Shown here one piece after another: positions 16,102 to 23,839 of a stretch of 64,000 nucleotides of DNA. Source of the DNA: Saccharothrix algeriensis (lineage in GTDB: Bacteria; Actinomycetota; Actinomycetes; Mycobacteriales; Pseudonocardiaceae). The first letter of the stretch is position 1. Every line of letters starts with the position of its first letter. The position numbers and the translations under genes are program-made. Under the pieces are notes generated by a model that was not told the origin of the DNA, searched no databases, and saw only the letters and a program-made list of their open reading frames with translations. Location: NCBI RefSeq assembly GCF_016907655.1, contig NZ_JAFBCL010000001.1, positions 5,800,001-5,864,000 of the forward strand, read 5' to 3'.

Positions 16102-17399
16102 GCGACCTGGTCGGCGCGGAGGGCGCCCGGAGCCTCGCGGAGCGGTACGGCACCCCGCTCTACCTGTACGAGCTGGACGAGGTCGACGCGGCCGTCGCGG
16201 AGCTGCGGCGCGCGCTGCCCGACCCGGCGGTGCTCTACTACTCGCTCAAGGCCAACCCGCACCCGCTGCTCGCCCGCGTGCTCCGGGACGCCGGGTGCCA
16301 GGCGGAGATCAGCTCCACCGGCGAGCTCGCCGCCGCGCGCGAGGCGGGGTTCGCCGGCGCCGACTGCCTGTACACCGGACCCGCCAAGACCGAGCAGGAG
16401 GTCGCTGCGGCGCTCGCCGCCGGGGTGCGCCGGTTCTCCGTGGAGTCGGAGACCGACTACCACCGGGTCGCCGCGCTCGCCGCCCGGGCCGGTGTGCGGG
16501 CGGACTGCCTGGTGCGGGTCAACACGATGCGGGCGAACGGCGCGAGCAGCCTGCGGATGAGCGGCGCGGCGACGCAGTTCGGGGTGGACGTCGCGGACTT
16601 GGCCGAGCGGCCCGCCGCGTTCGCGGCCCGACCGGGGGCACGGGTGGTCGGCCTGCACTTCTTCGCGGTCAGCAACGCCTCCGGCGAGGAGGTCGTCGCG
16701 GAGGAGGTGTCGGCGGGCATCGCCGCCGCCGCCCGGCTGCGCGACGAGGCCGGGATCGACCTGCGGGTGCTGGACCTCGGTGGCGGGTTCGCCGCGCCGT
16801 ACGCGCGGGAGGGCGACCGGCCGGGCTACGGCGGGCTGCGCGCCGCGGTCGAGCGCGGGCTCGACGAGCACCTGCCGGGTTGGCGTGCCGGTGAACCCGC
16901 CGTCGCCTTCGAGTCGGGGCGCTTCCTCGTCGGGTCGTGCGGCCGGCTGCTGGTCCGCGTGGCCGACGTCAAGCGCGGCCGGGGTCGCACCTTCGTCGTG
17001 CTGGACGGCGGGATCAACCACCTCGGCGGGCTGTCCGGCCTCGGCAGGCTGCTGCCGGTGGCCGCCCGCGTGCTGCCGACCGGGGAAGCGGGGGCCGGGG
17101 CCGCCGTCGAGGAGCGGGCGACCGTGGTGGGACCGCTGTGCACCCCGGCCGACGTGCTCGCGCGGGACGCCGCGCTCAGCTCGCCGACCGGCGGCGACCT
17201 CCTGGTGATCCCCAACGTCGGCGCCTACGGCCTGACCGCGAGCCTGATCGGTTTCCTCAGCCGGCCGGTCGCCGCCGAGGTCGTGCTGCGCGGCGGCCAC
17301 CCCGTGGACGCCTCACGGGTGGAACTGCGCCGGGTCCCGATCCGGGCGCGCGCCGCCGAAGCGGACGTGCGCCCGCCCGAGCTGTCAGGGAGCGTGTGA
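16098..17399 (+). CDS. PLP-dependent LysA-fold (type III) decarboxylase
   Basis: A 433-aa alanine-racemase-fold decarboxylase. YYSLKANPHPLLARVL has the PLP Lys in the KANPHP motif, QAEISSTGELAAAREAG is the second block, VLDLGGGFAAPY is the phosphate-binding glycine loop, and VAFESGRFLVGSCG is the EPGR-type motif, here ESGR as in carrier-protein-acting relatives. The C-terminal VVGPLCTPADVLA carries the conserved Cys region, followed by IPNVGAYG. It probably decarboxylates an amino acid while bound to the nearby ACP, giving an amine-terminated acyl unit. Diaminopimelate decarboxylation is unlikely in this setting. The start is GTGA-coupled. Confidence 0.88.
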   Translation: MSDLVGAEGARSLAERYGTPLYLYELDEVDAAVAELRRALPDPAVLYYSLKANPHPLLARVLRDAGCQAEISSTGELAAAREAGFAGADCLYTGPAKTEQEVAAALAAGVRRFSVESETDYHRVAALAARAGVRADCLVRVNTMRANGASSLRMSGAATQFGVDVADLAERPAAFAARPGARVVGLHFFAVSNASGEEVVAEEVSAGIAAAARLRDEAGIDLRVLDLGGGFAAPYAREGDRPGYGGLRAAVERGLDEHLPGWRAGEPAVAFESGRFLVGSCGRLLVRVADVKRGRGRTFVVLDGGINHLGGLSGLGRLLPVAARVLPTGEAGAGAAVEERATVVGPLCTPADVLARDAALSSPTGGDLLVIPNVGAYGLTASLIGFLSRPVAAEVVLRGGHPVDASRVELRRVPIRARAAEADVRPPELSGSV

Positions 17400-17400
17400 G

Positions 17401-18573
17401 GTGCGGACGGGATCCGGTGTCGCGACGGCCGTGGCGGAGGTGCTGCCGGTCCTGCGCGAGCACGCCGCGCGGGTGGACGAGGACGCCGCCTTCCCCGAGG
17501 CCGGGCTCGGCGCGTTGGCCCGGAGCGGGCTGCTCGGCCTGCTCGTGCCCGTGGAGCACGGCGGGATGGGCGGCGATCTGGTCGACCTGGTGGAGGTCGC
17601 CCAGGAGCTGGCCGCCGCCTGCACGTCCACGGCGCTGATCTGGGCGATGCACTGCCAGCAGACCGACTCGCTGGTCCGCCACGGCACGCCGTGGTCGGAC
17701 GAGCACGTCCTGCCCCGCGTCGCGCGCGGGGAGGTCTACCTCGCGTCCGTCACCACCGAGCCGGGCAAGGGGGGCCACCTGCTCACCGGGGTGGCCCCGC
17801 TCCGGCCGACCGACGACGGGCTCCGGCTGGACCGGGACGCGCCGGTCGTCACCGGGGGGCTGCGCGCACAGGGCTTCCTGATCACGATGCGGGCCTCGGA
17901 CGACGCGGCGGGCAACCGGCTCACGCTGGTCTACGCCGACCGGGACCAGCTGGACGTGACGCCGACCGCGGGTTGGGACGCGCTGGGGATGCGCGGCACC
18001 GAGAGCGTCGGGCTGACGATCTCCGGGACGGTCCCCGCGCACCAGGTGATCGGCGAACCCGGCGGCTTCCGCGCGGTGGCGGTGGAGAGCATGGCGCCGG
18101 TCGGCCACCTCGGCTGGGCCGCCTGCTGGCTCGGCACCGCGCGGGGCGCGTTCGGCGAACTGGTGGGCCGGCTGCGGTCCGGCAAGCGGCCCGCGGGGAC
18201 CGACGTGACCTCCGAGCTCGGGGCGGAGCGGATCGCCCGCGTCCGGATGGACCTGGAGCTCGTCAGCGGGTACCTGCACCGGGTCACCGACGAGGTGGTC
18301 GCGTTGCGGGCGGCGGGGAGGCCGCTGTCCGCCAACGAGGTGCAGATCCACCTCAACACGCTCAAGGTGGCCGCGGCCGAGCTCACCTTCCGCGCCGTGG
18401 ACCGCATGGTGCAGCTCGCCGGTCTCGGCACCGGGTACCGCCGGGACTCGCCGCTGCCGCTGGAGCGGCACCTCCGCGACCTCCGGTCAGCCGGCCTCAA
18501 CTACGCCAACGACCGCCTCCTGGTGTCGACGGGCGCGCTGACCCTGATGGACCGCGCCGTCCGCCTCGCCTGA
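17401..18573 (+). CDS. acyl-CoA-dehydrogenase-superfamily flavoprotein
   Basis: A 390-aa protein with the ACAD fold: LGALARSGLLGLLVPVEHGGMGGDL in the N-terminal helical domain, LASVTTEPGKGG in the FAD/beta domain, and RHLRDLRSAGLNYANDRLL near the end. I do not see the usual catalytic Glu motif (EGT) at the C-terminus. The tail resembles the DszC/hydroxylase branch as much as true desaturases. GTG starts one base after the decarboxylase stop. It may desaturate or oxygenate the ACP-bound unit made by the preceding two enzymes. Which of the two is uncertain. Confidence 0.82.
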   Translation: MRTGSGVATAVAEVLPVLREHAARVDEDAAFPEAGLGALARSGLLGLLVPVEHGGMGGDLVDLVEVAQELAAACTSTALIWAMHCQQTDSLVRHGTPWSDEHVLPRVARGEVYLASVTTEPGKGGHLLTGVAPLRPTDDGLRLDRDAPVVTGGLRAQGFLITMRASDDAAGNRLTLVYADRDQLDVTPTAGWDALGMRGTESVGLTISGTVPAHQVIGEPGGFRAVAVESMAPVGHLGWAACWLGTARGAFGELVGRLRSGKRPAGTDVTSELGAERIARVRMDLELVSGYLHRVTDEVVALRAAGRPLSANEVQIHLNTLKVAAAELTFRAVDRMVQLAGLGTGYRRDSPLPLERHLRDLRSAGLNYANDRLLVSTGALTLMDRAVRLA

Positions 18574-18612
18574 CCACCGCGAGCGGGAGACCGGGAACGG
18601 GAAGGAGACCAC

Positions 18613-18876
18613 ATGACCGGTTCCGACTGGCCCGAGGAGTTCGACGAGTTGCTGCGGGCCTACCTGCCGCTGCTGCGCGACGACGCCCCGCTCGCGCAGG
18701 GGACGCCGCTCGCCGACCTGGGGCTGGACTCGTTGTCCACGGTGGGTCTGCTGGTCGACGTGGAGGACGCCTTCGGCGTGCAGTTCCCCGACGACGCGCT
18801 GGTGCCGGACACGTTCGCGACGGCGTCGTCGCTGTGGTCGGCGGTGGCGCGGCAGCGCGAGCTGGCGGAGGGGTGA
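18613..18876 (+). CDS. acyl/aminoacyl carrier protein
   Basis: An 87-aa carrier protein. PLADLGLDSLSTVGLLVDVED holds the phosphopantetheine Ser in LDSLS, near residue 41. AAGGAG lies 8 bases before the ATG, a strong site suiting high expression of a carrier. It follows the ligase, decarboxylase and flavoprotein that would act on its cargo, and its stop is GTGA-coupled to the first ABC gene. It resembles the ACP at 55311-55568 in length and tail (DxFATxxxLW), so the two are probable paralogues. Confidence 0.92.
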   Translation: MTGSDWPEEFDELLRAYLPLLRDDAPLAQGTPLADLGLDSLSTVGLLVDVEDAFGVQFPDDALVPDTFATASSLWSAVARQRELAEG

Positions 18877-20690
18877 CCGGGGTCGGCGAGGTCCTGCGGG
18901 AGCGGTGGCGGCTGCTGTCCCTCCTGCCGGGCGCGGGGCGCGGACTGCTGGCCGCGCTGCTGGCGGCGCACCTGGTGACGGCGGTCGCCACCGCCCTGAC
19001 GGCGGTCGTCACCGGTCGGCTGCTGGACCGCGCGCTCGCCGGGTCGCAGGTCGGGGACGTCCTGCTCCCGCTCGGCGCGGTCGCGGCGCTGGTGCTGGCG
19101 GGGCAGTGCGCAGAGATCGCGCGGGAGCCGCTGGACCTGCTGGCCGCGCGGCGGATCGTCGGGGCGCTCCGGGCACGGGTGCGCGCCCGCGTCGCCGAGC
19201 CCGAGGGCATCGCGCACCTCGGCGACGACGCCTACGGCACGGACCTGGCGCGGGTCTCCGAGTCGGGCGGTTGGCGGACCCGGACGCCGGGCACCGGAGC
19301 CGTGGGGCAACTGGTCCTGCTCGGGCGGCTCACCGGCGCCGTGCTGTGCGCCGCCGTCCTGGCCTGGCACGCTCCGCTGCTCGCTGCGTGGCTGCTCGCG
19401 GTCACCCTCCTGATGCGCGCCACCATCCGCCGGCAGTGGGTGCGGCTGAGCGCCACGTGGGACGACCACGCCGGTGACCGGCGGCGGATGGAGTACTGGG
19501 CGGACACCCTCGGCGAGGTCCCGGCGGCGAAGGAGGTCCGCCTCTTCGGCCTCGGCGCCTGGCTGACCGACCGGTACCGGCGCCAGGCCGAGGGGTGGCT
19601 CGACGTGATCTGGCGACAGCGCCGCGGCATCCTGCGCCGCCAGTGGTGGACCTTCCTCCTCGCGCTGGTGACCGGCTTCGCCGCGCTCCACGTGCCCGGC
19701 GCGGCGCTGGCGGCGGGCGAGCTGGGCCACGGCGAGCTCGTCACGATGGTGCTCGCCGCCTGGGGCGTCTTCGCCGTCGGGGCCATGGGCCACGAGGCGT
19801 TCGACATCGAGTACGCCACCGGCGCCGTGCGCGCCTTCGACCGGCTCGACCGGGCTCCGACCGGGTCCGCCGCCCGGGGCGGCGCGCCCGCGCCCGGGGC
19901 GGCGCCGCACCTCCGCTTCGACCGGGTCGGCTTCCGCTACCCCGGAACCGACCGGCCCGTCCTGGACGGCTTGGACCTGACCGTCCGCCCCGGCGAGGTG
20001 CTGGCGGTGGTCGGGCGCAACGGCGCCGGCAAGACCACGCTGATCAAGTTGCTGACCGGCCTGCTCCGACCGGCTGAGGGGCGGATCACCCTGGACGGCG
20101 CCGACCTGGCCGACTTCGACGTCGCCTCCTGGCGGCGGCGGGTCACCGCCGTCTTCCAGGACTTCGTGCGCTACCCGCTGACCCTGCGCGAGAACGTCGC
20201 GCTCGGCGCCCCCGAGGTCGACGCGGCCGACGACGCGATCCGGCGCGCGGTCGAGGCGGCGGGCGGCCCCGGCTTCCTCGACCGGCTCCCCGACGGGCTG
20301 GGGACCCTGCTCACCAGGGAGCACTCGGGCGGGGTCGACCTGTCCGGCGGGCAGTGGCAGCGGATCGCGATCGCCAGGGCGCTGTTCGCCCTCGCGCACG
20401 GCCGGCAGGTGCTGGTCCTCGACGAGCCGACCGCCCACCTCGACGTCCGCGCGGAGGCGGAGTTCCACGAGCGCGTGATCGCGGCGGTCCCCGGTGCGAC
20501 CGTCATCCTGATCTCCCACCGCCTGTCCGCGGTGCGCCGCGCGGACCGCATCGTCGTGCTCGACGGCGGCCGGATCACCGAGTCGGGCAGCCACGTCGAG
20601 CTCATGGCCCGGGACGGTGAGTACGCCGGCCTGTACCGCCTCCAGGCCGGCCGGTTCGCGGCGGACCGCGCCGAGGGGGTGTCGACGTGA
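18873..20690 (+). CDS. ABC exporter, fused membrane/ATPase subunit
   Basis: A 605-aa type IV exporter half-transporter. There are about five to six hydrophobic helices in the first ~320 residues, then an ATPase domain with Walker A VVGRNGAGKTTLI, Q-loop VFQDFVRYPLT, signature DLSGGQWQRIAIARAL, Walker B VLVLDEPTAHLD and H-loop LISHRLS. The GTG overlaps the ACP stop as GTGA, and its stop overlaps the next ABC gene in the same way, so the two are very probably a heterodimer. Export of the NRPS product is the likely role. Confidence 0.92.
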   Translation: MTGVGEVLRERWRLLSLLPGAGRGLLAALLAAHLVTAVATALTAVVTGRLLDRALAGSQVGDVLLPLGAVAALVLAGQCAEIAREPLDLLAARRIVGALRARVRARVAEPEGIAHLGDDAYGTDLARVSESGGWRTRTPGTGAVGQLVLLGRLTGAVLCAAVLAWHAPLLAAWLLAVTLLMRATIRRQWVRLSATWDDHAGDRRRMEYWADTLGEVPAAKEVRLFGLGAWLTDRYRRQAEGWLDVIWRQRRGILRRQWWTFLLALVTGFAALHVPGAALAAGELGHGELVTMVLAAWGVFAVGAMGHEAFDIEYATGAVRAFDRLDRAPTGSAARGGAPAPGAAPHLRFDRVGFRYPGTDRPVLDGLDLTVRPGEVLAVVGRNGAGKTTLIKLLTGLLRPAEGRITLDGADLADFDVASWRRRVTAVFQDFVRYPLTLRENVALGAPEVDAADDAIRRAVEAAGGPGFLDRLPDGLGTLLTREHSGGVDLSGGQWQRIAIARALFALAHGRQVLVLDEPTAHLDVRAEAEFHERVIAAVPGATVILISHRLSAVRRADRIVVLDGGRITESGSHVELMARDGEYAGLYRLQAGRFAADRAEGVST

Positions 20691-22510
20691 CCGGGCGCGG
20701 CCGGGCCGGGGGCCAGGTCGTCCTCACCATGCTGCGCCTCGCGTACGCGGCCGACCCCCGCGCCACGGTCACCGCGCTGGTGCTCGCCTCGGTCAACGCC
20801 CTGGCAGTGGCCGGGATGGGGCTCGGCGTGCGCGAGGTCGCGGGCTCGGCGGGGTCCGGCCCGACCGGGTTGCTGCTCGCGGCGGCGGTCGGCGCGGTGG
20901 CGTACGCGGTGATCGCGGCGGTGCAGCGGGTGCAGCACAACATCCAGGTCGACCTGACCGAGCGCGTGGACGTGGCGCTCTCCAGCCGCCTGTTCGCGCT
21001 GACCTCGGCGATCCCCACGCTGGAGCACCTGGAGCGCGCGGACTTCCTCGACCGGCTGCGCCAGGTCCGGACCGGCACCGAAACCCTCGCCGGCGCCTGC
21101 TGGGGCGCGGCCGGCGCGGTCTCGTCGCTGCTGAGCCTCGGGCTCAGCACGTGGCTGCTGGTCGGGGTCCACCCCGCGCTCGTGCTGCTGGTGCTGCCGG
21201 CCGTGCCGCCGCTGGTCTTCTCCCGGCGCGCGTCGGCGGCCCTCGGCCGCGCCAGGGACCGGACCGCCGACGCCGACCGCCGGGAGGCGCGCCTGCACCG
21301 GCTGGCGACCGACGCGGAGGCCGCCAAGGAGTTGCGGATCAGCGGGAGCGACCGCGTGGTGGGCGAACGCGCCACCGCGTACTGGGAGAAGGTCACGACC
21401 GGCCTGGTGCACGGGCAGGTCCGCGCCGCCGCGTGGCGGGCGGCGGGTTGGGTCTGCTTCGCCGCGGGGTACCTGGCCGCGCTGGCGTTCGTCGCGCACC
21501 TGGTCGCGCAGGGGCGCAGCGGACCGGGCGACCTGCTGATGGTCGCGAGCCTGTCCGGTTACCTCCGGGCACAGCTGCAGGCCACCGTCGCCGGGGCGAC
21601 CCACCTCGCCGAGGGCCGGCACACGATGGGGCACCTCCGCCGGCTGGAGGAGCACGCGGCCACCGCCCGGCACCCCGGCACCGAGCCGCCACCGGCGCGA
21701 CTGCGCACCGGGATCTCGTTGCGCGGGATCCGCTTCACCTACCCGGGGACCGACGACCCGGTGCTGGACGGGGTGGACCTCGACCTGCCGGCGGGCGCGG
21801 CGGTGGCGCTGGTGGGGGTCAACGGGGCGGGCAAGACCACCCTGGTGAAGCTGCTGACCGGGATGCACGAACCGTCAGCCGGGGAGGTCCTGGTCGACGG
21901 CGTGCCGCTGCGGCGGCTGGACCTCGGGCTGTGGCGGGCCCGGATCACCGCCTCGTTCCAGGACTTCGTCAAGTTCCAGGTCACGGCCGGGCACGCGGTG
22001 GGGCTCGGCGACCTGCCGCGCGCCGACGACCGGGACGCCGTGGCGCGGGCCATCGACCTCGCCGACGCCCGCGCGGTCGTCGACCGGCTCCCGCGCGGGG
22101 TGGACAGCCGGCTCGGGCGGGTCTTCGACGGCGCGGAGCTGTCCCACGGCCAGTGGCAGCGCCTGGCGCTGGGCCGCGCGGTGATGCGGCGCGCGCCGCT
22201 GCTGTCGGTGCTGGACGAGCCGACCGCCGCGCTCGACCCGCAGGCAGAGCACGACCTCTACGAGCGGTTCGTGGGCGTGGGGCGGGACCGGCGCGCCACC
22301 GCCGGCGCCATCACCCTGTTGGTCTCCCACCGCTTCTCCACCGTCCGGATGGCCGACCTCATCGTGGTGCTCGCGGAGGGGCGGGTCGCCGAACGCGGTA
22401 CGCACGAGGCCCTCATGGCGCTCGGCGGCCGGTACGCCGAGCTCTACGGCACGCAGAGCGACGCCTACACCGCCCACCCGGACCCGAACCCACCTGGAGC
22501 GCTGCGATGA
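20687..22510 (+). CDS. ABC exporter, second fused membrane/ATPase subunit
   Basis: A 607-aa partner of the preceding half-transporter. Membrane helices fill the first ~320 residues. The ATPase shows Walker A LVGVNGAGKTTLV, Q-loop SFQDFVKFQVT, a slightly altered signature ELSHGQWQRLALGRAV (LSHGQ rather than LSGGQ), Walker B LSVLDEPTAALD and H-loop LLVSHRFS. Both subunits keep complete Walker motifs, in contrast to the pair at 50.6-54.1 kb. The start is GTGA-coupled to the previous gene. Confidence 0.92.
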   Translation: MTGRGRAGGQVVLTMLRLAYAADPRATVTALVLASVNALAVAGMGLGVREVAGSAGSGPTGLLLAAAVGAVAYAVIAAVQRVQHNIQVDLTERVDVALSSRLFALTSAIPTLEHLERADFLDRLRQVRTGTETLAGACWGAAGAVSSLLSLGLSTWLLVGVHPALVLLVLPAVPPLVFSRRASAALGRARDRTADADRREARLHRLATDAEAAKELRISGSDRVVGERATAYWEKVTTGLVHGQVRAAAWRAAGWVCFAAGYLAALAFVAHLVAQGRSGPGDLLMVASLSGYLRAQLQATVAGATHLAEGRHTMGHLRRLEEHAATARHPGTEPPPARLRTGISLRGIRFTYPGTDDPVLDGVDLDLPAGAAVALVGVNGAGKTTLVKLLTGMHEPSAGEVLVDGVPLRRLDLGLWRARITASFQDFVKFQVTAGHAVGLGDLPRADDRDAVARAIDLADARAVVDRLPRGVDSRLGRVFDGAELSHGQWQRLALGRAVMRRAPLLSVLDEPTAALDPQAEHDLYERFVGVGRDRRATAGAITLLVSHRFSTVRMADLIVVLAEGRVAERGTHEALMALGGRYAELYGTQSDAYTAHPDPNPPGALR

Positions 22511-22551
22511 AGCACCTTCCCGACCGGGCTCGGATCGGCGGCGCCGGATGA
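22507..22551 (+). CDS. 14-codon ORF joined by ATGA overlaps on both sides
   Basis: ATG 22507 overlaps the ABC stop (ATGA), runs 14 codons (MKHLPDRARIGGAG) and ends in a TGA that overlaps the ATG of the condensation gene at 22548. It exactly fills the only gap between two coupled genes. It may be a translational relay that carries ribosomes across, rather than a functional peptide. Chance cannot be excluded. Confidence 0.3.
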   Translation: MKHLPDRARIGGAG

Positions 22552-23828
22552 GCGCCCCCGGTCCGCTGTGCTTCGGTCAGATGTCCGTCTGGCGGGCGAT
22601 CGGGACCAACCCGCTGGTGGACGGGGTCCGGTCGCAGCTCACCAGCGTCCGGCCCGTCCCGGCGGGTGCCACCGAGCAACGGGTCCGGGCCGTGGTGGAC
22701 GCGCTGTGGCGGCGCCACGAGAGCCTGCGCACCACCTTCGACCAGGTCGACGGCCAGGCGCGCCAAGTCGTGCACCAGCGCCCGCGCGACGTCTTCGAGG
22801 TCCGTTCGCTGGACGCGGTGGAGGACCTGGCGCCGTGCGCCGCGGAGCTGTTCGCCGGACGGCTCGCCCTCTCCGGGGGGTTCGCCTGGCGGGTACGGCT
22901 GATGCTGGTCGCGGACGGGACCGCGGCCGTCGCGGTCGCGGTGCACCACATCCTCGCCGACGGCTGGGCGTTGCGGTTGCTGCTGGCCGAACTCGACCTG
23001 GGCCTCACCGACCCCGCCGCCGCCCGGGCGGTGCTCGGGTCCCCGGCGCCGGCGCCGGCCGCGCTCGCCCGCCGGCAGTGGTCCGCAGCCTGGGCCGCCC
23101 GCCGGTCGGCCGCGCGGGCTCACTGGACCCGGGTCACCGAGGAGTTCGGGCCGCCCGCCCCGGCGGCCGGCCCGCCGGGCGAGCGGATCTGCGCGTCGCT
23201 CGACCTGGGCGCCGCCGGCGGCGCCGTGGCCGAGCTCGTCGACCGGCACCGGGTCACCGCGCAGACGATCGTGCTCGCCCTGTACGCCCTCGGTGTCCGG
23301 GCGACCACGGGGCGGCAGCGGCTGGTGGTGCACCTGATGGCGGCCAACCGCCTGCGCCCGGAGTGGCACGACCTGGTGACGTCGATGAACCAGCTCGTGC
23401 CGGCCGGGATCGTGGTGGACGACGAGGGCGGCGTCGCCGACCTGCTGCGCCACGCGCAGACCGCCGGCCTGGCGGCGATGCGCAACGGCTGCCACGACGA
23501 GGACGAGGTCGCCGCGATCACCGGGCAGCCGCCGGGGTCGCCGGTCGACCACGTCCTCAACTACATGCCGCGGTCCTGGCCCCGCCCCGCCCCGCCGGCG
23601 CGCGGCCCCCGGCCGCCCGTGCGCGTCGGGCCCTCGACCCGACCGGCCATCGCGGGGGTCTACGGACTGGTGACCGGCGGCGAGAGCCCGGCGCTGGAGC
23701 TGCACGCGGACTCCGGCAGCTGGCCGGAGGCCCGGCTGCGCCGGTTCCTCGGCGGCACGGAGAAGGCGCTGCGGCGGCTGGCGACCCGCCAGGACGCCCG
23801 GGTCGCGGACCTGGTGGCACTGTACTGA
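22548..23828 (+). CDS. stand-alone condensation-domain protein
   Basis: A 426-aa free condensation domain. VAVHHILADGWALRLL has the full HHxxxDG active site (~residue 128), FGQMSVWRAI is the C1-like opening, and VHLMAANRLRPEWHDLVTSMNQ is a later block shared with the protein at 57540-58829. It could transfer the ACP-bound unit built at 14.6-18.9 kb onto the peptide, or release it onto an amine. The start overlaps a mini-ORF stop. It is followed by the C-A-T-TE synthetase. Confidence 0.85.
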   Translation: MSAPGPLCFGQMSVWRAIGTNPLVDGVRSQLTSVRPVPAGATEQRVRAVVDALWRRHESLRTTFDQVDGQARQVVHQRPRDVFEVRSLDAVEDLAPCAAELFAGRLALSGGFAWRVRLMLVADGTAAVAVAVHHILADGWALRLLLAELDLGLTDPAAARAVLGSPAPAPAALARRQWSAAWAARRSAARAHWTRVTEEFGPPAPAAGPPGERICASLDLGAAGGAVAELVDRHRVTAQTIVLALYALGVRATTGRQRLVVHLMAANRLRPEWHDLVTSMNQLVPAGIVVDDEGGVADLLRHAQTAGLAAMRNGCHDEDEVAAITGQPPGSPVDHVLNYMPRSWPRPAPPARGPRPPVRVGPSTRPAIAGVYGLVTGGESPALELHADSGSWPEARLRRFLGGTEKALRRLATRQDARVADLVALY

Positions 23829-23839
23829 GGAGGTGACCG

